A program made the translations under genes and the position numbers. Below are positions 16,904 to 25,855 of a stretch of DNA of 64,000 nucleotides, one piece after another. Numbering within the stretch: the stretch's first letter is position 1; each line of letters begins with the position of its first letter. The stretch comes from Pseudomonas sp. C2B4 (GTDB lineage: Bacteria; Pseudomonadota; Gammaproteobacteria; Pseudomonadales; Pseudomonadaceae): assembly GCF_013359695.1 (NCBI RefSeq), contig NZ_JABFMU010000024.1, positions 1-64,000 on the forward strand, read 5' to 3'. The notes beneath the pieces are model-generated. The model searched no databases. It saw only the letters and a list, made by a program, of their open reading frames with translations, and had not been told where the DNA came from.

Positions 16904-17884
16904 ATGCAACTCGGGATTATTGGACTGGGCCGCATGGGCGGCAATATTGCGCGGCGCCTGATGCTCAACGGCCATACCACCGTTGTGTACGACCGCAATA
17001 CCGCCTTCGTCGACGCCTTGACCGAAGAGGGCGCTACCGGCGCTGCCGATTTGCCAGCCCTGGTCGCTGGCCTGGCCAAACCACGAGCGGTGTGGGTCAT
17101 GCTGCCGGCAGGCGCACCGACCGAAGACACCATCGAAACCCTGAGCACCTTGCTCGAGGCCGGCGATACCATCATCGACGGCGGCAACACCCACTATAAG
17201 GATGACATTCGCCGGGCCAAGACGCTCTCGGAAAAGGGCCTGCACTACATCGACGTCGGTACCTCCGGTGGCGTCTGGGGCCTGGAGCGCGGTTACTGCA
17301 TGATGATCGGCGGCGATGCCGAGACCGTTAAGCGCCTGGATCCGCTGTTCGACAGCCTGGCCCCGGGCATGGGCGACATCCCGCGCACCAAGGATCGCAA
17401 GTCCGAGGACGACCGTGCCGAGCGCGGTTACATCCACGCAGGTCCCGCCGGCGCGGGGCATTTTGTGAAGATGATCCACAACGGTATCGAGTACGGCATG
17501 ATGCAGGCCTTCGCCGAGGGCTTCGATATCCTCAAGACCAAGTCCAGCACCCGCCTGCCGGAAGACCAGCGCTTCGACCTGAACGTCGCGGACATCGCCG
17601 AAGTCTGGCGCCGTGGCAGCGTGGTCTCGTCGTGGTTGCTCGACCTGACGGCCGACGCACTGGCCAGTGATTCGAATCTTGATGGTTTTTCCGGTTCGGT
17701 GGCAGACAGCGGTGAAGGTCAATGGACCGTCGAAGCGGCCATGGAGCAAGCAGTACCGGCAACGGTGCTGACGACCGCACTGTTTTCCCGCTATCGCTCC
17801 CGTGGACAGGGCACCTTTGGCGACAAGATCCTTTCGGCCCAGCGCTTCGGCTTCGGCGGCCATGTGGAGACGCCTAAAAAATGA
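16904..17884 (+). CDS. gnd: 6-phosphogluconate dehydrogenase, decarboxylating (short form)
   Basis: The 326-residue protein has an N-terminal Rossmann motif GIIGLGRMGGNIARRL and substrate elements DGGNTHYKDD, YIDVGTSGGVWGLERGY and the catalytic HAGPAGAGHFVKMIHNGIEYGMMQ (Lys and His of the K-x3-H-N-x-I-E-Y motif). It is about 150 residues shorter than E. coli Gnd, the YqeC/GndA class that is often NAD-preferring. It converts 6-phosphogluconate to ribulose-5-phosphate. Its last codons overlap the start of zwf by 4 bp. Confidence 0.92.
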   Translation: MQLGIIGLGRMGGNIARRLMLNGHTTVVYDRNTAFVDALTEEGATGAADLPALVAGLAKPRAVWVMLPAGAPTEDTIETLSTLLEAGDTIIDGGNTHYKDDIRRAKTLSEKGLHYIDVGTSGGVWGLERGYCMMIGGDAETVKRLDPLFDSLAPGMGDIPRTKDRKSEDDRAERGYIHAGPAGAGHFVKMIHNGIEYGMMQAFAEGFDILKTKSSTRLPEDQRFDLNVADIAEVWRRGSVVSSWLLDLTADALASDSNLDGFSGSVADSGEGQWTVEAAMEQAVPATVLTTALFSRYRSRGQGTFGDKILSAQRFGFGGHVETPKK

Positions 17885-19404
17885 CCCATGCGATCCGCAG
17901 GAAATCCAAGGCTGAACCCGCACCACCCACCACGCTGTTTCTGTTCGGCGCCCACGGTGATCTGGTCAAGCGCCTGCTGATGCCGGCGCTGTATAACCTC
18001 AAGCGTGACGGTTTACTCGGAGATGGATTGCGGATCGTCGGCGTTGACCACAACGCCATCAGCGATGAAGGCTTCGCCAAAAAACTCGAAGACTTCATTC
18101 GCAGCGAGGTGGCCAGCAAAGTCGGCAAGGGCGACAAGTCCCTTGACCCGGAGTTGTGGGCCCAACTCGCCAAAGGCATCAGCTACGTCCAGGGCGATTT
18201 CCTGGACGACAGCACCTATCAAGCGCTGGCGGCGAAAATCGCCGACAGCGGCACCGGCAATGCGGTGTTCTACCTGGCTACCGCGCCACGTTTTTTCAGT
18301 GAAGTGGTGCGCCGTCTCGGCGCCTCGGGGCTGCTCGAAGAAAGCCCCGAGGCGTTCAGAAGGGTGGTGATCGAAAAGCCTTTCGGCTCCGATCTGCAAA
18401 CGGCCGAAGCCTTGAACGCCTGCTTGCTCAAGGTCATGTCGGAAAAGCAGATCTACCGCATCGATCATTACCTGGGCAAGGAGACCGTGCAGAACATTCT
18501 GATCAGCCGCTTTTCCAACAGCCTGTTCGAAGCGTTCTGGAACAATCACTACATCGATCACGTGCAGATCACCGCCGCCGAAACCGTCGGCGTGGAAACA
18601 CGCGGCAGTTTTTACGAAAACACCGGTGCCCTGCGGGACATGGTGCCCAATCACCTGTTCCAGTTGCTGGCGATGGTGGCCATGGAGCCACCGGCTGCTT
18701 TTGGTGCCGACGCGGTCCGGGGTGAGAAGGCCAAGGTGGTCGGCGCGATCCGCCCCTGGTCGGTGGAAGAGGCCCGGGCCAACTCGGTGCGCGGTCAATA
18801 CACGGCGGGTGAAGTCGATGGCAAAGCCCTGCTGGGCTATCGCCAGGAAGACCGGGTCGCCCCCGACAGCAACACCGAAACCTATGTGGCGCTCAAGGTG
18901 ATGATCGACAACTGGCGCTGGGTCGGGGTGCCGTTCTACCTGCGCACTGGCAAGCGCATGAGCGTGCGCGACACCGAGATTGTCATCTGCTTCAAACCGG
19001 CGCCCTATGCGCAGTTCCGCGATACCGAAGTCGATGAGCTGGCGCCCACTTATCTGCGCATCCAGATTCAACCCAATGAAGGCATGTGGTTCGATCTGCT
19101 GGCCAAGCGGCCGGGCCAGGCCCTGAAAATGGACAACATTGAACTGGGCTTTGCCTACAAGGATTTCTTCGAGATGCAGCCGTCCACCGGCTATGAAACC
19201 TTGATCTACGATTGCCTGACCGGTGATCAGACGCTGTTCCAGCGTGCCGACAACATCGAGAACGGTTGGCGCGCGGTTCAGCCATTCCTCGATGCCTGGC
19301 AGCAGGATGCAACGGTGCAGGGCTACGCCGCCGGTGAAAACGGGCCCCAGGCTGCCGAAGAACTGCTGACTCGCGACGGTCGCGTCTGGCATGGCCTGGG
19401 ATGA
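17881..19404 (+). CDS. zwf: Glucose-6-phosphate 1-dehydrogenase
   Basis: The 507-residue enzyme shows the NADP-binding motif TLFLFGAHGDLVKRLLMPALYNL and the active-site hexapeptide region RIDHYLGKETVQN, followed by the conserved NHYIDHVQITAAE. It oxidises glucose-6-phosphate to 6-phosphogluconolactone. It overlaps gnd upstream and the HAD gene downstream by 4 bp each (ATGA). The usual Pseudomonas zwf-pgl-eda neighbours and hexR are absent, so this is probably the second, gnd-linked zwf paralogue. Confidence 0.93.
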   Translation: MTHAIRRKSKAEPAPPTTLFLFGAHGDLVKRLLMPALYNLKRDGLLGDGLRIVGVDHNAISDEGFAKKLEDFIRSEVASKVGKGDKSLDPELWAQLAKGISYVQGDFLDDSTYQALAAKIADSGTGNAVFYLATAPRFFSEVVRRLGASGLLEESPEAFRRVVIEKPFGSDLQTAEALNACLLKVMSEKQIYRIDHYLGKETVQNILISRFSNSLFEAFWNNHYIDHVQITAAETVGVETRGSFYENTGALRDMVPNHLFQLLAMVAMEPPAAFGADAVRGEKAKVVGAIRPWSVEEARANSVRGQYTAGEVDGKALLGYRQEDRVAPDSNTETYVALKVMIDNWRWVGVPFYLRTGKRMSVRDTEIVICFKPAPYAQFRDTEVDELAPTYLRIQIQPNEGMWFDLLAKRPGQALKMDNIELGFAYKDFFEMQPSTGYETLIYDCLTGDQTLFQRADNIENGWRAVQPFLDAWQQDATVQGYAAGENGPQAAEELLTRDGRVWHGLG

Positions 19405-20222
19405 GGGAAACCCCGTCGCATCCCATCCGGTTTTTGCTCAGCGACATGGACGGCACGTTGCTGCTGCCCGATCACAGCCTCAGCCAGTGCACTGTCGAAG
19501 CAGTTCGCGCGTTGCGCGAGGCGGGCGTGTTGTTCAGCCTGGCCACGGGGCGTCCACCCCGGGCCATGTTGCAGACAATCGAGGCCCTGGGCGTCGACCT
19601 GCCGACGGCTGCCTTCAATGGCGGCACCATCGTCCACCCGGACGGCAGTTTGCTGGTCGCCCATTACTTGCCAGTCACGGCGGCGCTGACTTCGCTGGCG
19701 TTGTTCGCCGATCAGCCGGACGTTGAGGTCTGGGTGTTCAGTGGGGGCGACTGGCTGGTCAAAGACCCGAGTGGCCCCATGGTGCCCCGCGAGCAGCACG
19801 GGCTGGGGTATCCACCGGTGGTGGTCGACAGCTTCGAGCCGTTTCTGGCATGCATCGACAAGATCGTCGCCACCAGCAATAACACGGCGCTGCTGGTTGA
19901 GCTGGAGGCACAGTTGCTGGCGAAGGTGGAAGGCCAGGCTCAGGTCTCGCGTTCACAGCCGGTGTATCTGGACGTGACCGCCATGCAGGCCAACAAGGGG
20001 GATGCGTTGGCTACGCTTGCCGCGTTTCTGGGGGTGCCGCTGGAACAGACGGCTGCAATGGGCGATGGAGGTAATGACCCGGCGATGTTTCAGCGCGCCG
20101 GGTTGTCGATTGCCATGGGGCAGGCGGAAGAGGCGGTCAAGCGGCAGGCGGATGCTGTGACTGCCAGTAACGTCGAAGACGGCGCGGCGCGGGCTATCGA
20201 GCAATACATCCTCCCGCGATAA
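19401..20222 (+). CDS. Cof-type HAD-IIB hydrolase
   Basis: The 273-residue protein starts with the HAD motif I FLLSDMDGTLL (nucleophile Asp and acid/base Asp). It has motif II in LFSLATGRPP, and Lys and motif IV in AMGDGGNDPAMFQRAGLSIAMGQA. The Cof subfamily dephosphorylates sugar phosphates and other small phosphates. Its start overlaps the zwf stop by 4 bp, so it is translationally coupled to the pentose-phosphate genes. A sugar-phosphate or damage-control role is inferred from that context. Confidence 0.88.
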   Translation: MRETPSHPIRFLLSDMDGTLLLPDHSLSQCTVEAVRALREAGVLFSLATGRPPRAMLQTIEALGVDLPTAAFNGGTIVHPDGSLLVAHYLPVTAALTSLALFADQPDVEVWVFSGGDWLVKDPSGPMVPREQHGLGYPPVVVDSFEPFLACIDKIVATSNNTALLVELEAQLLAKVEGQAQVSRSQPVYLDVTAMQANKGDALATLAAFLGVPLEQTAAMGDGGNDPAMFQRAGLSIAMGQAEEAVKRQADAVTASNVEDGAARAIEQYILPR

Positions 20223-20237
20223 CGACACAAAACTAAT

Positions 20238-20326
20238 TGTGGGAGCGGGCTTGCTCGCGAAGGGGCTGTGTCAGTCACGAACAATGTGAATGACACACCG
20301 CTTTCGCGAGCAAGCCCGCTCCCACA
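20238..20326. repeat. REP/BIME pair (GGGCTTGCTCGCGAA variant)
   Basis: A variant REP with GTGGGAGCGGGCTTGCTCGCGAA and its inverted copy lie between the convergent HAD gene and nhaB. Confidence 0.9.
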
Positions 20327-20341
20327 TTTTTTTGTCGGTGT

Positions 20342-21844
20342 TTACAGCCAGTAGCTCACCGCATACCAACCAAGAATCCCCATCACCACCGTATACGGCA
20401 ACGCCATCCACACCATGCGCCCATAAGACAACCGAATCAGCGGTGCAATCGCCGAGGTCAGCAGGAACAGGAATGCAGCCTGGCCGTTGGGCGTGGCCAC
20501 GCTCGGCAGATTGGTACCAGTATTGATCGCGATGGCCAGCGTCTCGAAATGCTCGCGGCTCATGTGGCCGGCGATGAATGCCCGTTTCACTTCAGTGATG
20601 TAAATCGTTGCCACGAACACATTGTCGCTGATGGCCGAAAGCAAGCCATTGGCAATGAACAGCATGCCCGGTTGTTGATCGGCGGGGAGGGCCAGTACCC
20701 ACTGGATCAAGGGCGTGAACAGTTGCTGATCGTGAATCACCGCCACCACGGCGAAAAACACCACCAGCAGGGCGGTGAACGGCATCGCGTCCTTGAACGC
20801 CGTGCCCAGGCGGTGCTCGTCGGTGATTCCGGTGAACGCGGTGATCAGCACAATGACCATCAAGCCGATCAGGCCCACTTCCGCCACATGAAACGCCAAC
20901 CCGGCAATCAGGATCAATGCCGCCAGCCCTTGCACGATGAGCGCTGCACGCTGGCGCGAGGTACGTTCGGCATTATCCTGGGCGGCGTAATCGGCCAGCA
21001 CGGCCCGAACATTGTCCGGTAGCAATGTGCCGTAACCGAACCAGCGAAGTTTCTCCAGCAGCACACAGGTCACCAGGCCTGCCACCAGTACCGGTAGCGA
21101 CACCGGCGCGATCTTCAGAAAGAATTCGGCGAAATGCCAACCCATCTCATGCCCGATCAACAGGTTCTGTGGCTCGCCCACCAGGGTACAGACACCCCCC
21201 AGCGCCGTGCCAACGGCACCGTGCATCAGCAGGCTGCGCAGGAAGGCGCGAAACTGATCGAGATCTTCATGATGGAGCTTGGGCAGGTGCTGGTCATCGC
21301 TGAATTCGCTGTCTTGGCGCGGATCGGTGCCGGAGGCCACGCGGTGATACACCGAGTAAAAGCCGACGGCCGCACTGATGATCACGGCGGTCACGGTCAA
21401 TGCATCGAGAAACGCGGAGAGAAACGCCGATAAAAAACAGAACATCAACGCCAGGCATGCCTTGGAGCGCACTCCGAGCAGCAATCGCGAGAATAGAAAC
21501 AACAGCAGGTCTTTCATGAAGTAGATGCCTGCCACCATGAACATCAGTAGCAGGATCACGGGAAAGTTGTGCAGCAGTTCATCATAGAGGGCTTGAGGCG
21601 TGGTCATCTTCAGCAACAACGCTTCAACCAGCAATAAACCGCCGGGCATCAATGGATAGCATTTGAGTGCCATGGCCAGGGTAAAGATGAACTCCAGCAC
21701 CAGCAGCCAGCCCGCCGCGACCGGACCTGCGGTCCACAGCACCAGAGCATTGAGTATCAGAAAACCGACGATACAAAGTTTGTACCAGCGGGGTGAGTTG
21801 CCGAGAAAGTTATGCGCGAACGCCTGGGCCATCGAACCGGACAT
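20342..21844 (-). CDS. nhaB: Na+/H+ antiporter NhaB
   Basis: The 500-residue polytopic protein starts MSGSMAQAFAHNFLGNSPRWYK as E. coli NhaB does. It has about 12 transmembrane segments and conserved internal segments DALTVTAVIISAAVGFYSVYH, GGVCTLVGEPQNLLIGHEMGW and INTGTNLPSVATPNGQAAFLFLLTSAIAPLI. NhaB exports sodium in exchange for protons in the inner membrane and supports pH and salt tolerance. GGAG lies upstream of the ATG. It stands alone. Confidence 0.95.
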   Translation of the reverse strand: MSGSMAQAFAHNFLGNSPRWYKLCIVGFLILNALVLWTAGPVAAGWLLVLEFIFTLAMALKCYPLMPGGLLLVEALLLKMTTPQALYDELLHNFPVILLLMFMVAGIYFMKDLLLFLFSRLLLGVRSKACLALMFCFLSAFLSAFLDALTVTAVIISAAVGFYSVYHRVASGTDPRQDSEFSDDQHLPKLHHEDLDQFRAFLRSLLMHGAVGTALGGVCTLVGEPQNLLIGHEMGWHFAEFFLKIAPVSLPVLVAGLVTCVLLEKLRWFGYGTLLPDNVRAVLADYAAQDNAERTSRQRAALIVQGLAALILIAGLAFHVAEVGLIGLMVIVLITAFTGITDEHRLGTAFKDAMPFTALLVVFFAVVAVIHDQQLFTPLIQWVLALPADQQPGMLFIANGLLSAISDNVFVATIYITEVKRAFIAGHMSREHFETLAIAINTGTNLPSVATPNGQAAFLFLLTSAIAPLIRLSYGRMVWMALPYTVVMGILGWYAVSYWL

Positions 21845-21922
21845 CGGCCACTCCTTTTAATAAGAAGCGCGCAAGTTGCCGTAAGCGATAGAGAAGATCA
21901 AGTGCGGGAAAACCAGGTTGGA

Positions 21923-23212
21923 TCAACCCAAATAGCGAGCCACCACCGCACGATAGTTGCCGTCCAGCGAATAACCGCCGACAACGATGTTTCCATCGGT
22001 TTGAACTGCCACTGAAGTGGCCGTATCGAGACTTCGGCCAAGTCGGGTGCGGACCCAGCCTGCGCCGTCGCCAAAGCCAGGATCGAGCTGCCCGGTCGCC
22101 AAGTAGCGACCCACGATAAAGTCGGCCTCGACACCACCAATGGTTGCGCCGACGGTGACCACGCGGCCGTCCGGTTGTGCCTGGGCAGCGGTCCACTGGC
22201 AGCCGCTGCGGCCGATCTCCAGCAATTGCGCCTGGCCGTCGTGACAATGCCTGTCCGGGCGGCCATTGATGTGGAGTTTCAGGGCGAGGCAACGCATGGG
22301 GTCACGGCTGCTGCCAAAACATTGCATATCGCCGGCTTCCAGTTGGACGACCTGGCTGACTTGCGCGTTTTGTCCCTGAGCCTTGAAGCTCATGAAGCCA
22401 TCCACGGCAAAGCGTTCGTCGAGACTGCCATCGGGGTGATAACGGGCCAGCAAGCCTTCCTCGGGGAAATTGATCGAGCCGCCCACCAGAATTCGGCCGT
22501 CGCGTTGCACATTCACGCTGTTGAGCCAGGTGTTCATCAACAAGTGCCTGACGATCACAAACCCTCGGCCGTTGAATGTGTTGTCCAGCTCGCCGTTAGT
22601 GTCGATCCGTATGAGCATGCCGGCGTGGTCGGCCAGTTCGAAGTGATGGTTGGCCACCAGCACGATTCGGCCGTCCGCCTGGACGTCGGCATCACAGGCT
22701 TCGGCCCCGGGGACACCAGGCGGCAGCCAGGCATCGCGAATCCCGTGGGACAGATTGCCCGGCAGGCGCACGATGCTGCAACCGTTGTCGCCGAACCGCT
22801 GGACCAGGCAGCCTTGCGGGTCGAACAGCGCCAGGGCAGGGAGGGTACGGTGGGCATTTTCGTAGTGCAGGCCGGTGACCAGAATGTTCCCGTCGGACAA
22901 TGCGTGAACCTTGCCGGCCATGGCTTCGAAGCCCGGCGCGAATTGCCCGATCACGCTGCCTTGATTGCCGAATGTCAAATCCGCCGAACCGTCCTCCAGC
23001 AATCGGGCCAGTCCAAAACGGCTGCCCGCCGGCGTACCGACCTTTGCCGCCACCAGCAAACGACCGTGGGAATCGATGGCGACACTGTTGGCCATGCTCG
23101 AAACGCTGCCGGCGAAGTACACCTGGGTTTTACCGTGACTGGCGAAAGCCGTATCAAGGCTGCCGGCATGACCGAATGAGGTCGGGGGGGCTAAAACAGA
23201 CTGGATTGACAT
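21923..23212 (-). CDS. Delta-60 repeat protein (predicted beta-propeller)
   Basis: The 429-residue protein is built from about seven spaced copies of a G-x-L-D-x-x-F-x-x-x-G motif: GSLDTAFASHG, GSADLTFGNQG, GCLVQRFGDNG, GELDNTFNGRG, GSLDERFAVDG, a degenerate GRPDRHCHDG, and GQLDPGFGDG. Each is followed by strands such as DGRILVGGS or DGNIVVGGY. This is the delta-60 repeat family, usually modelled as a beta-propeller. There is no signal peptide or membrane segment, so it would be cytoplasmic or exported by a leaderless route. Function is unknown. A good AGGAGATGC site precedes the ATG. Confidence 0.8.
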   Translation of the reverse strand: MSIQSVLAPPTSFGHAGSLDTAFASHGKTQVYFAGSVSSMANSVAIDSHGRLLVAAKVGTPAGSRFGLARLLEDGSADLTFGNQGSVIGQFAPGFEAMAGKVHALSDGNILVTGLHYENAHRTLPALALFDPQGCLVQRFGDNGCSIVRLPGNLSHGIRDAWLPPGVPGAEACDADVQADGRIVLVANHHFELADHAGMLIRIDTNGELDNTFNGRGFVIVRHLLMNTWLNSVNVQRDGRILVGGSINFPEEGLLARYHPDGSLDERFAVDGFMSFKAQGQNAQVSQVVQLEAGDMQCFGSSRDPMRCLALKLHINGRPDRHCHDGQAQLLEIGRSGCQWTAAQAQPDGRVVTVGATIGGVEADFIVGRYLATGQLDPGFGDGAGWVRTRLGRSLDTATSVAVQTDGNIVVGGYSLDGNYRAVVARYLG

Positions 23213-23501
23213 GCACGCATCTCCTTGCGAGTCGTCGTGGTCCAGGAGTTGGGAGTGGCGACTTGATAAGGAGAATATTCAATCCCTGAATGCGTTGATG
23301 CACAACTGGCAGAAATAACAGGCGGAGCGGCGTTGTGTGCCACAACAGTGTCTTTTCGAACCACTGCCAAGCCTGCAAAGGATTAAACGTGCGCTAGTTC
23401 AAATAACGGAGTGTCGCAAGTTCAGTTGACCCTGAAAAAAAACAGGCAACTAACGACAAAGGGATGGCGCGGATTACTCCTTGGAGTAATCCGCAAAACA
23501 C

Positions 23502-23768
23502 TTAGTGCGGCATCGACCACGATTGCAGTGTGTAACCTTCCTGGCTCAACTCTTCACGGGCCTGTTTCAACAGGCGCTCAAGCTGCTCCGGGTCGGTGTA
23601 TGCGCTGCTCGGGATCTGCTTGCGGCCTATACTGTTGTTGGTGCGGTCGATGACGGTCAGGCAGAGTTCGCCGTTGCCGTCCTGTGGCGCCCAGGCCACG
23701 CACTGGAAAGGTTTAAATGCGCGGTCGGCAATCAAAAGAGCTTCGTTGATACGGAGCGGGGCGTTCAT
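23502..23768 (-). CDS. Small conserved-looking hypothetical protein
   Basis: The product is 88 residues from the ATG at 23768, which has an AGAGAAG site; an in-frame upstream start would add eight residues. The sequence MNAPLRINEALLIADRAFKPFQCVAWAP..LCLTVIDRTNNSIGRKQIPSSAYTDPEQLERLLKQAREELSQEG looks like a compact alpha/beta protein with a C-terminal amphipathic helix. No signal peptide or membrane segment. I do not recognise the family and nothing nearby suggests a role. Confidence 0.65.
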   Translation of the reverse strand: MNAPLRINEALLIADRAFKPFQCVAWAPQDGNGELCLTVIDRTNNSIGRKQIPSSAYTDPEQLERLLKQAREELSQEGYTLQSWSMPH

Positions 23769-24112
23769 AGGATCTTCTCTCTGTATGCCCAATCAAGTGA
23801 TGTGCCGACGGTTGGGCTTACCGTTCGGCAGGTTACTTGTACTGATGCCCGTTACCGGGGTTCGGGTCACACACAAAGAAAAGAAATTTCAAACTTTCTT
23901 TCAAATGCCCCTCACAAACACTTGTTTTGAAAGCTGAATGAAAGGAAAGACTCGTTAGGTAACTAACAATACAGTTTCTTATAACGATTTACGCAACAAC
24001 CCTATAGTCAAACGATACAAGGCCCTGTCAAATTCTTGCTAATGTTACAGCCAGGTCCGCCAAATGACTGTTTTTAATAAAATTTCCTCGAATTTGGCGC
24101 CAAGGAACCGTC
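23769..24112. other. Intergenic region upstream of the sigma-54 activator gene
   Basis: 344 bp of AT-rich DNA with no gene. It contains a GTTAG-N4-CTAAC inverted repeat at 23954-23967 that could bind a regulator, and the AAGGA ribosome site of the downstream gene. I find no convincing -24/-12 element here. Confidence 0.5.
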
Positions 24113-25438
24113 ATGAGCGAAGCGCCAGCTTTACGACGTCTATTAGTGGTTGATCCCTGTGACGACTGCCATCGTGTATTGCCGGGATTACGCTCCGTGG
24201 GTTGGGACGTTGACAGCTGTTCGCTGGAAAACGCCTCCGACCGAGCCTGCGATGTGGGCCTGTTGCGCCTGCAGCCGTTCCACCTCGAGCATCCGGACGC
24301 CGTCAAGGAATTGATCAGTCGTAGTGGTACCGAATGGATTGCCGTCCTCAATCAGGAAGTCCTGCGCCTGCAAAATGTCGGGGACTTTGTCTGTGAATGG
24401 TTTTTTGACTTCCATACCTTGCCGTTCGACGTATCCCGGGTCCAGGTCACGCTGGGGCGAGCCTTTGGCATGGCACGCCTGCGCGGGCAGGGCACGGTTC
24501 ATATCGATCAGCCCGAGCATGAGCTGCTGGGCGACAGCAAGCCGATACGTGAATTGCGCAAACTATTGAGCAAGCTGGCGCCCACCGAGTCGCCCGTGTT
24601 GATTCGCGGCGAAAGCGGGACAGGTAAAGAACTGGTCGCCCGCACGCTGCACCGGCAATCCCTTCGCCACAGCAAACCCTTTGTCGCGATCAATTGCGGC
24701 GCGATTCCCGAGCACCTGATCCAGTCCGAACTGTTCGGGCACGAGAAGGGGGCCTTCACGGGCGCCCATCAGCGCAAGATCGGGCGCCTGGAAGCGGCTA
24801 ACGGCGGCACGCTGTTTCTCGATGAAATCGGTGATCTGCCCCTGGAGCTGCAGGCAAACCTGTTGCGTTTCCTTCAGGAAAAGCACATCGAGCGGGTGGG
24901 CGGCAGTCAGCCGATTCCGGTGGATGTGCGGGTCTTGGCCGCGACCCATGTCGATCTCGAGGCCGCGATCGAGAAGAAACGCTTTCGCGAAGATCTGTAC
25001 TATCGCCTGAACGTTTTGCAGGTCGCGACTTCGCCCCTGCGTGAGCGCAATGGCGATTTGTCGATGCTGGCCAATCACTTTTCACATTTCTACAGCCATG
25101 AAACCGGTCGCCGTCCGCGCAGTTTCAGTGATGACGCCTTGATTGCCATGGGCAAGCATGACTGGCCGGGCAATGTTCGCGAGCTGGCCAACCGGGTTCG
25201 TCGCGGATTGGTATTGGCCGAAGGCCGGCAAATCGAAGCGCGAGACCTGGGGCTGATCAGCCATCATGGCGTTGCCCCTCCAATGGGCACGCTGGAAGAG
25301 TACAAGCACCGGGCCGAGCGCCAGGCCTTGTGCGATGTGCTTAACCGCCACAGTGATAATTTGAGCATCGCCGCCAGGGTACTGGGAATCTCCAGGCCCA
25401 CTTTCTACCGTTTGTTGCACAAGCATCAGATTCGTTGA
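24113..25438 (+). CDS. Sigma-54-dependent activator with receiver-like N-terminus (VpsR-like)
   Basis: The 441-residue protein has three parts. Residues 1-130 form a receiver-like domain (LLVVDPCDD near the start) in which the expected phospho-Asp position reads Arg (VGLLRLQ, about residue 52). The AAA+ domain has Walker A GESGTGKE (166-173), the sigma-54 contact loop GAFTGA (213-218) and Walker B LFLDEI (234-239). The C-terminal Fis helix-turn-helix (about 400-441) includes LSIAARVLGISRPTFYRLL. The lack of the phospho-acceptor suggests ligand control, as in VpsR/FleQ-type regulators. It is convergent with the fap operon, whose promoter looks sigma-54 dependent, so fap is its likely target (inference). 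Confidence 0.85.
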   Translation: MSEAPALRRLLVVDPCDDCHRVLPGLRSVGWDVDSCSLENASDRACDVGLLRLQPFHLEHPDAVKELISRSGTEWIAVLNQEVLRLQNVGDFVCEWFFDFHTLPFDVSRVQVTLGRAFGMARLRGQGTVHIDQPEHELLGDSKPIRELRKLLSKLAPTESPVLIRGESGTGKELVARTLHRQSLRHSKPFVAINCGAIPEHLIQSELFGHEKGAFTGAHQRKIGRLEAANGGTLFLDEIGDLPLELQANLLRFLQEKHIERVGGSQPIPVDVRVLAATHVDLEAAIEKKRFREDLYYRLNVLQVATSPLRERNGDLSMLANHFSHFYSHETGRRPRSFSDDALIAMGKHDWPGNVRELANRVRRGLVLAEGRQIEARDLGLISHHGVAPPMGTLEEYKHRAERQALCDVLNRHSDNLSIAARVLGISRPTFYRLLHKHQIR

Positions 25439-25448
25439 AGCCCTTTTA

Positions 25449-25802
25449 GTCGCAGCCTGCTCGCGAAGAGGTCATCGCATTCAACATCGATGCTGACTGA
25501 GCCACCGCTTTCGCGAGCAGGCTCGCTCCCACAATGGCCGGTGGTGGCACACATATTTCAAGAGGATCGCAAACCCCCTGTGGGAGCGAGCCTGCTCGCG
25601 AAGAGGTCATTGCATCCAACATCGATGCCGGCTGAGCCCCCGCCTTCGCGAGCAGGCTCGCTCCCACAATGGCCGGTGGTGGCACACATATTTCAAGAGC
25701 ATCGCAAACCCCCTGTGGGAGCGAGCCTGCTCGCGAAGAGGCCATTGCATCCAACATCGATGCTGACTGAGCCACCGCCTTCGCGAGCAGGCTCGCTCCT
25801 AC
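25449..25802. repeat. Triple tandem BIME, 135-bp period
   Basis: About 2.6 copies of a 135-bp unit lie between the activator gene and the fap terminator (TCGCGAAGAG starts at 25461, 25596 and 25731). Each unit holds two inverted REPs plus a unique spacer, ATGGCCGGTGGTGGCACACA. The copies differ by only a few bases, implying recent amplification. Confidence 0.92.
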
Positions 25803-25805
25803 AGT

Positions 25806-25845
25806 AAAAACCCCGCTGCGAAATGAATCGCAGCGGGGTTTTTTG
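25806..25845. terminator. Bidirectional terminator between the activator gene and fapF
   Basis: A 10-bp perfect stem CCCCGCTGCG/CGCAGCGGGG is flanked by five A on the left and six T on the right, so it works in both directions. It can end both the fap transcript and the activator transcript. Confidence 0.9.
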
Positions 25846-25855
25846 TGGGGCTGGA

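Noticed and set aside
24033..24047. Possible -24/-12 element upstream of the sigma-54 activator gene (TGTCAAATTCTTGCT)
   Set aside because: The -24 GG is missing and spacing to GC is one base short.
25449..25802. Regularly spaced repeats that could suggest a CRISPR array
   Set aside because: Units are 135 bp, internally palindromic and have near-identical spacers, which fits tandem BIMEs and not CRISPR. No cas genes.
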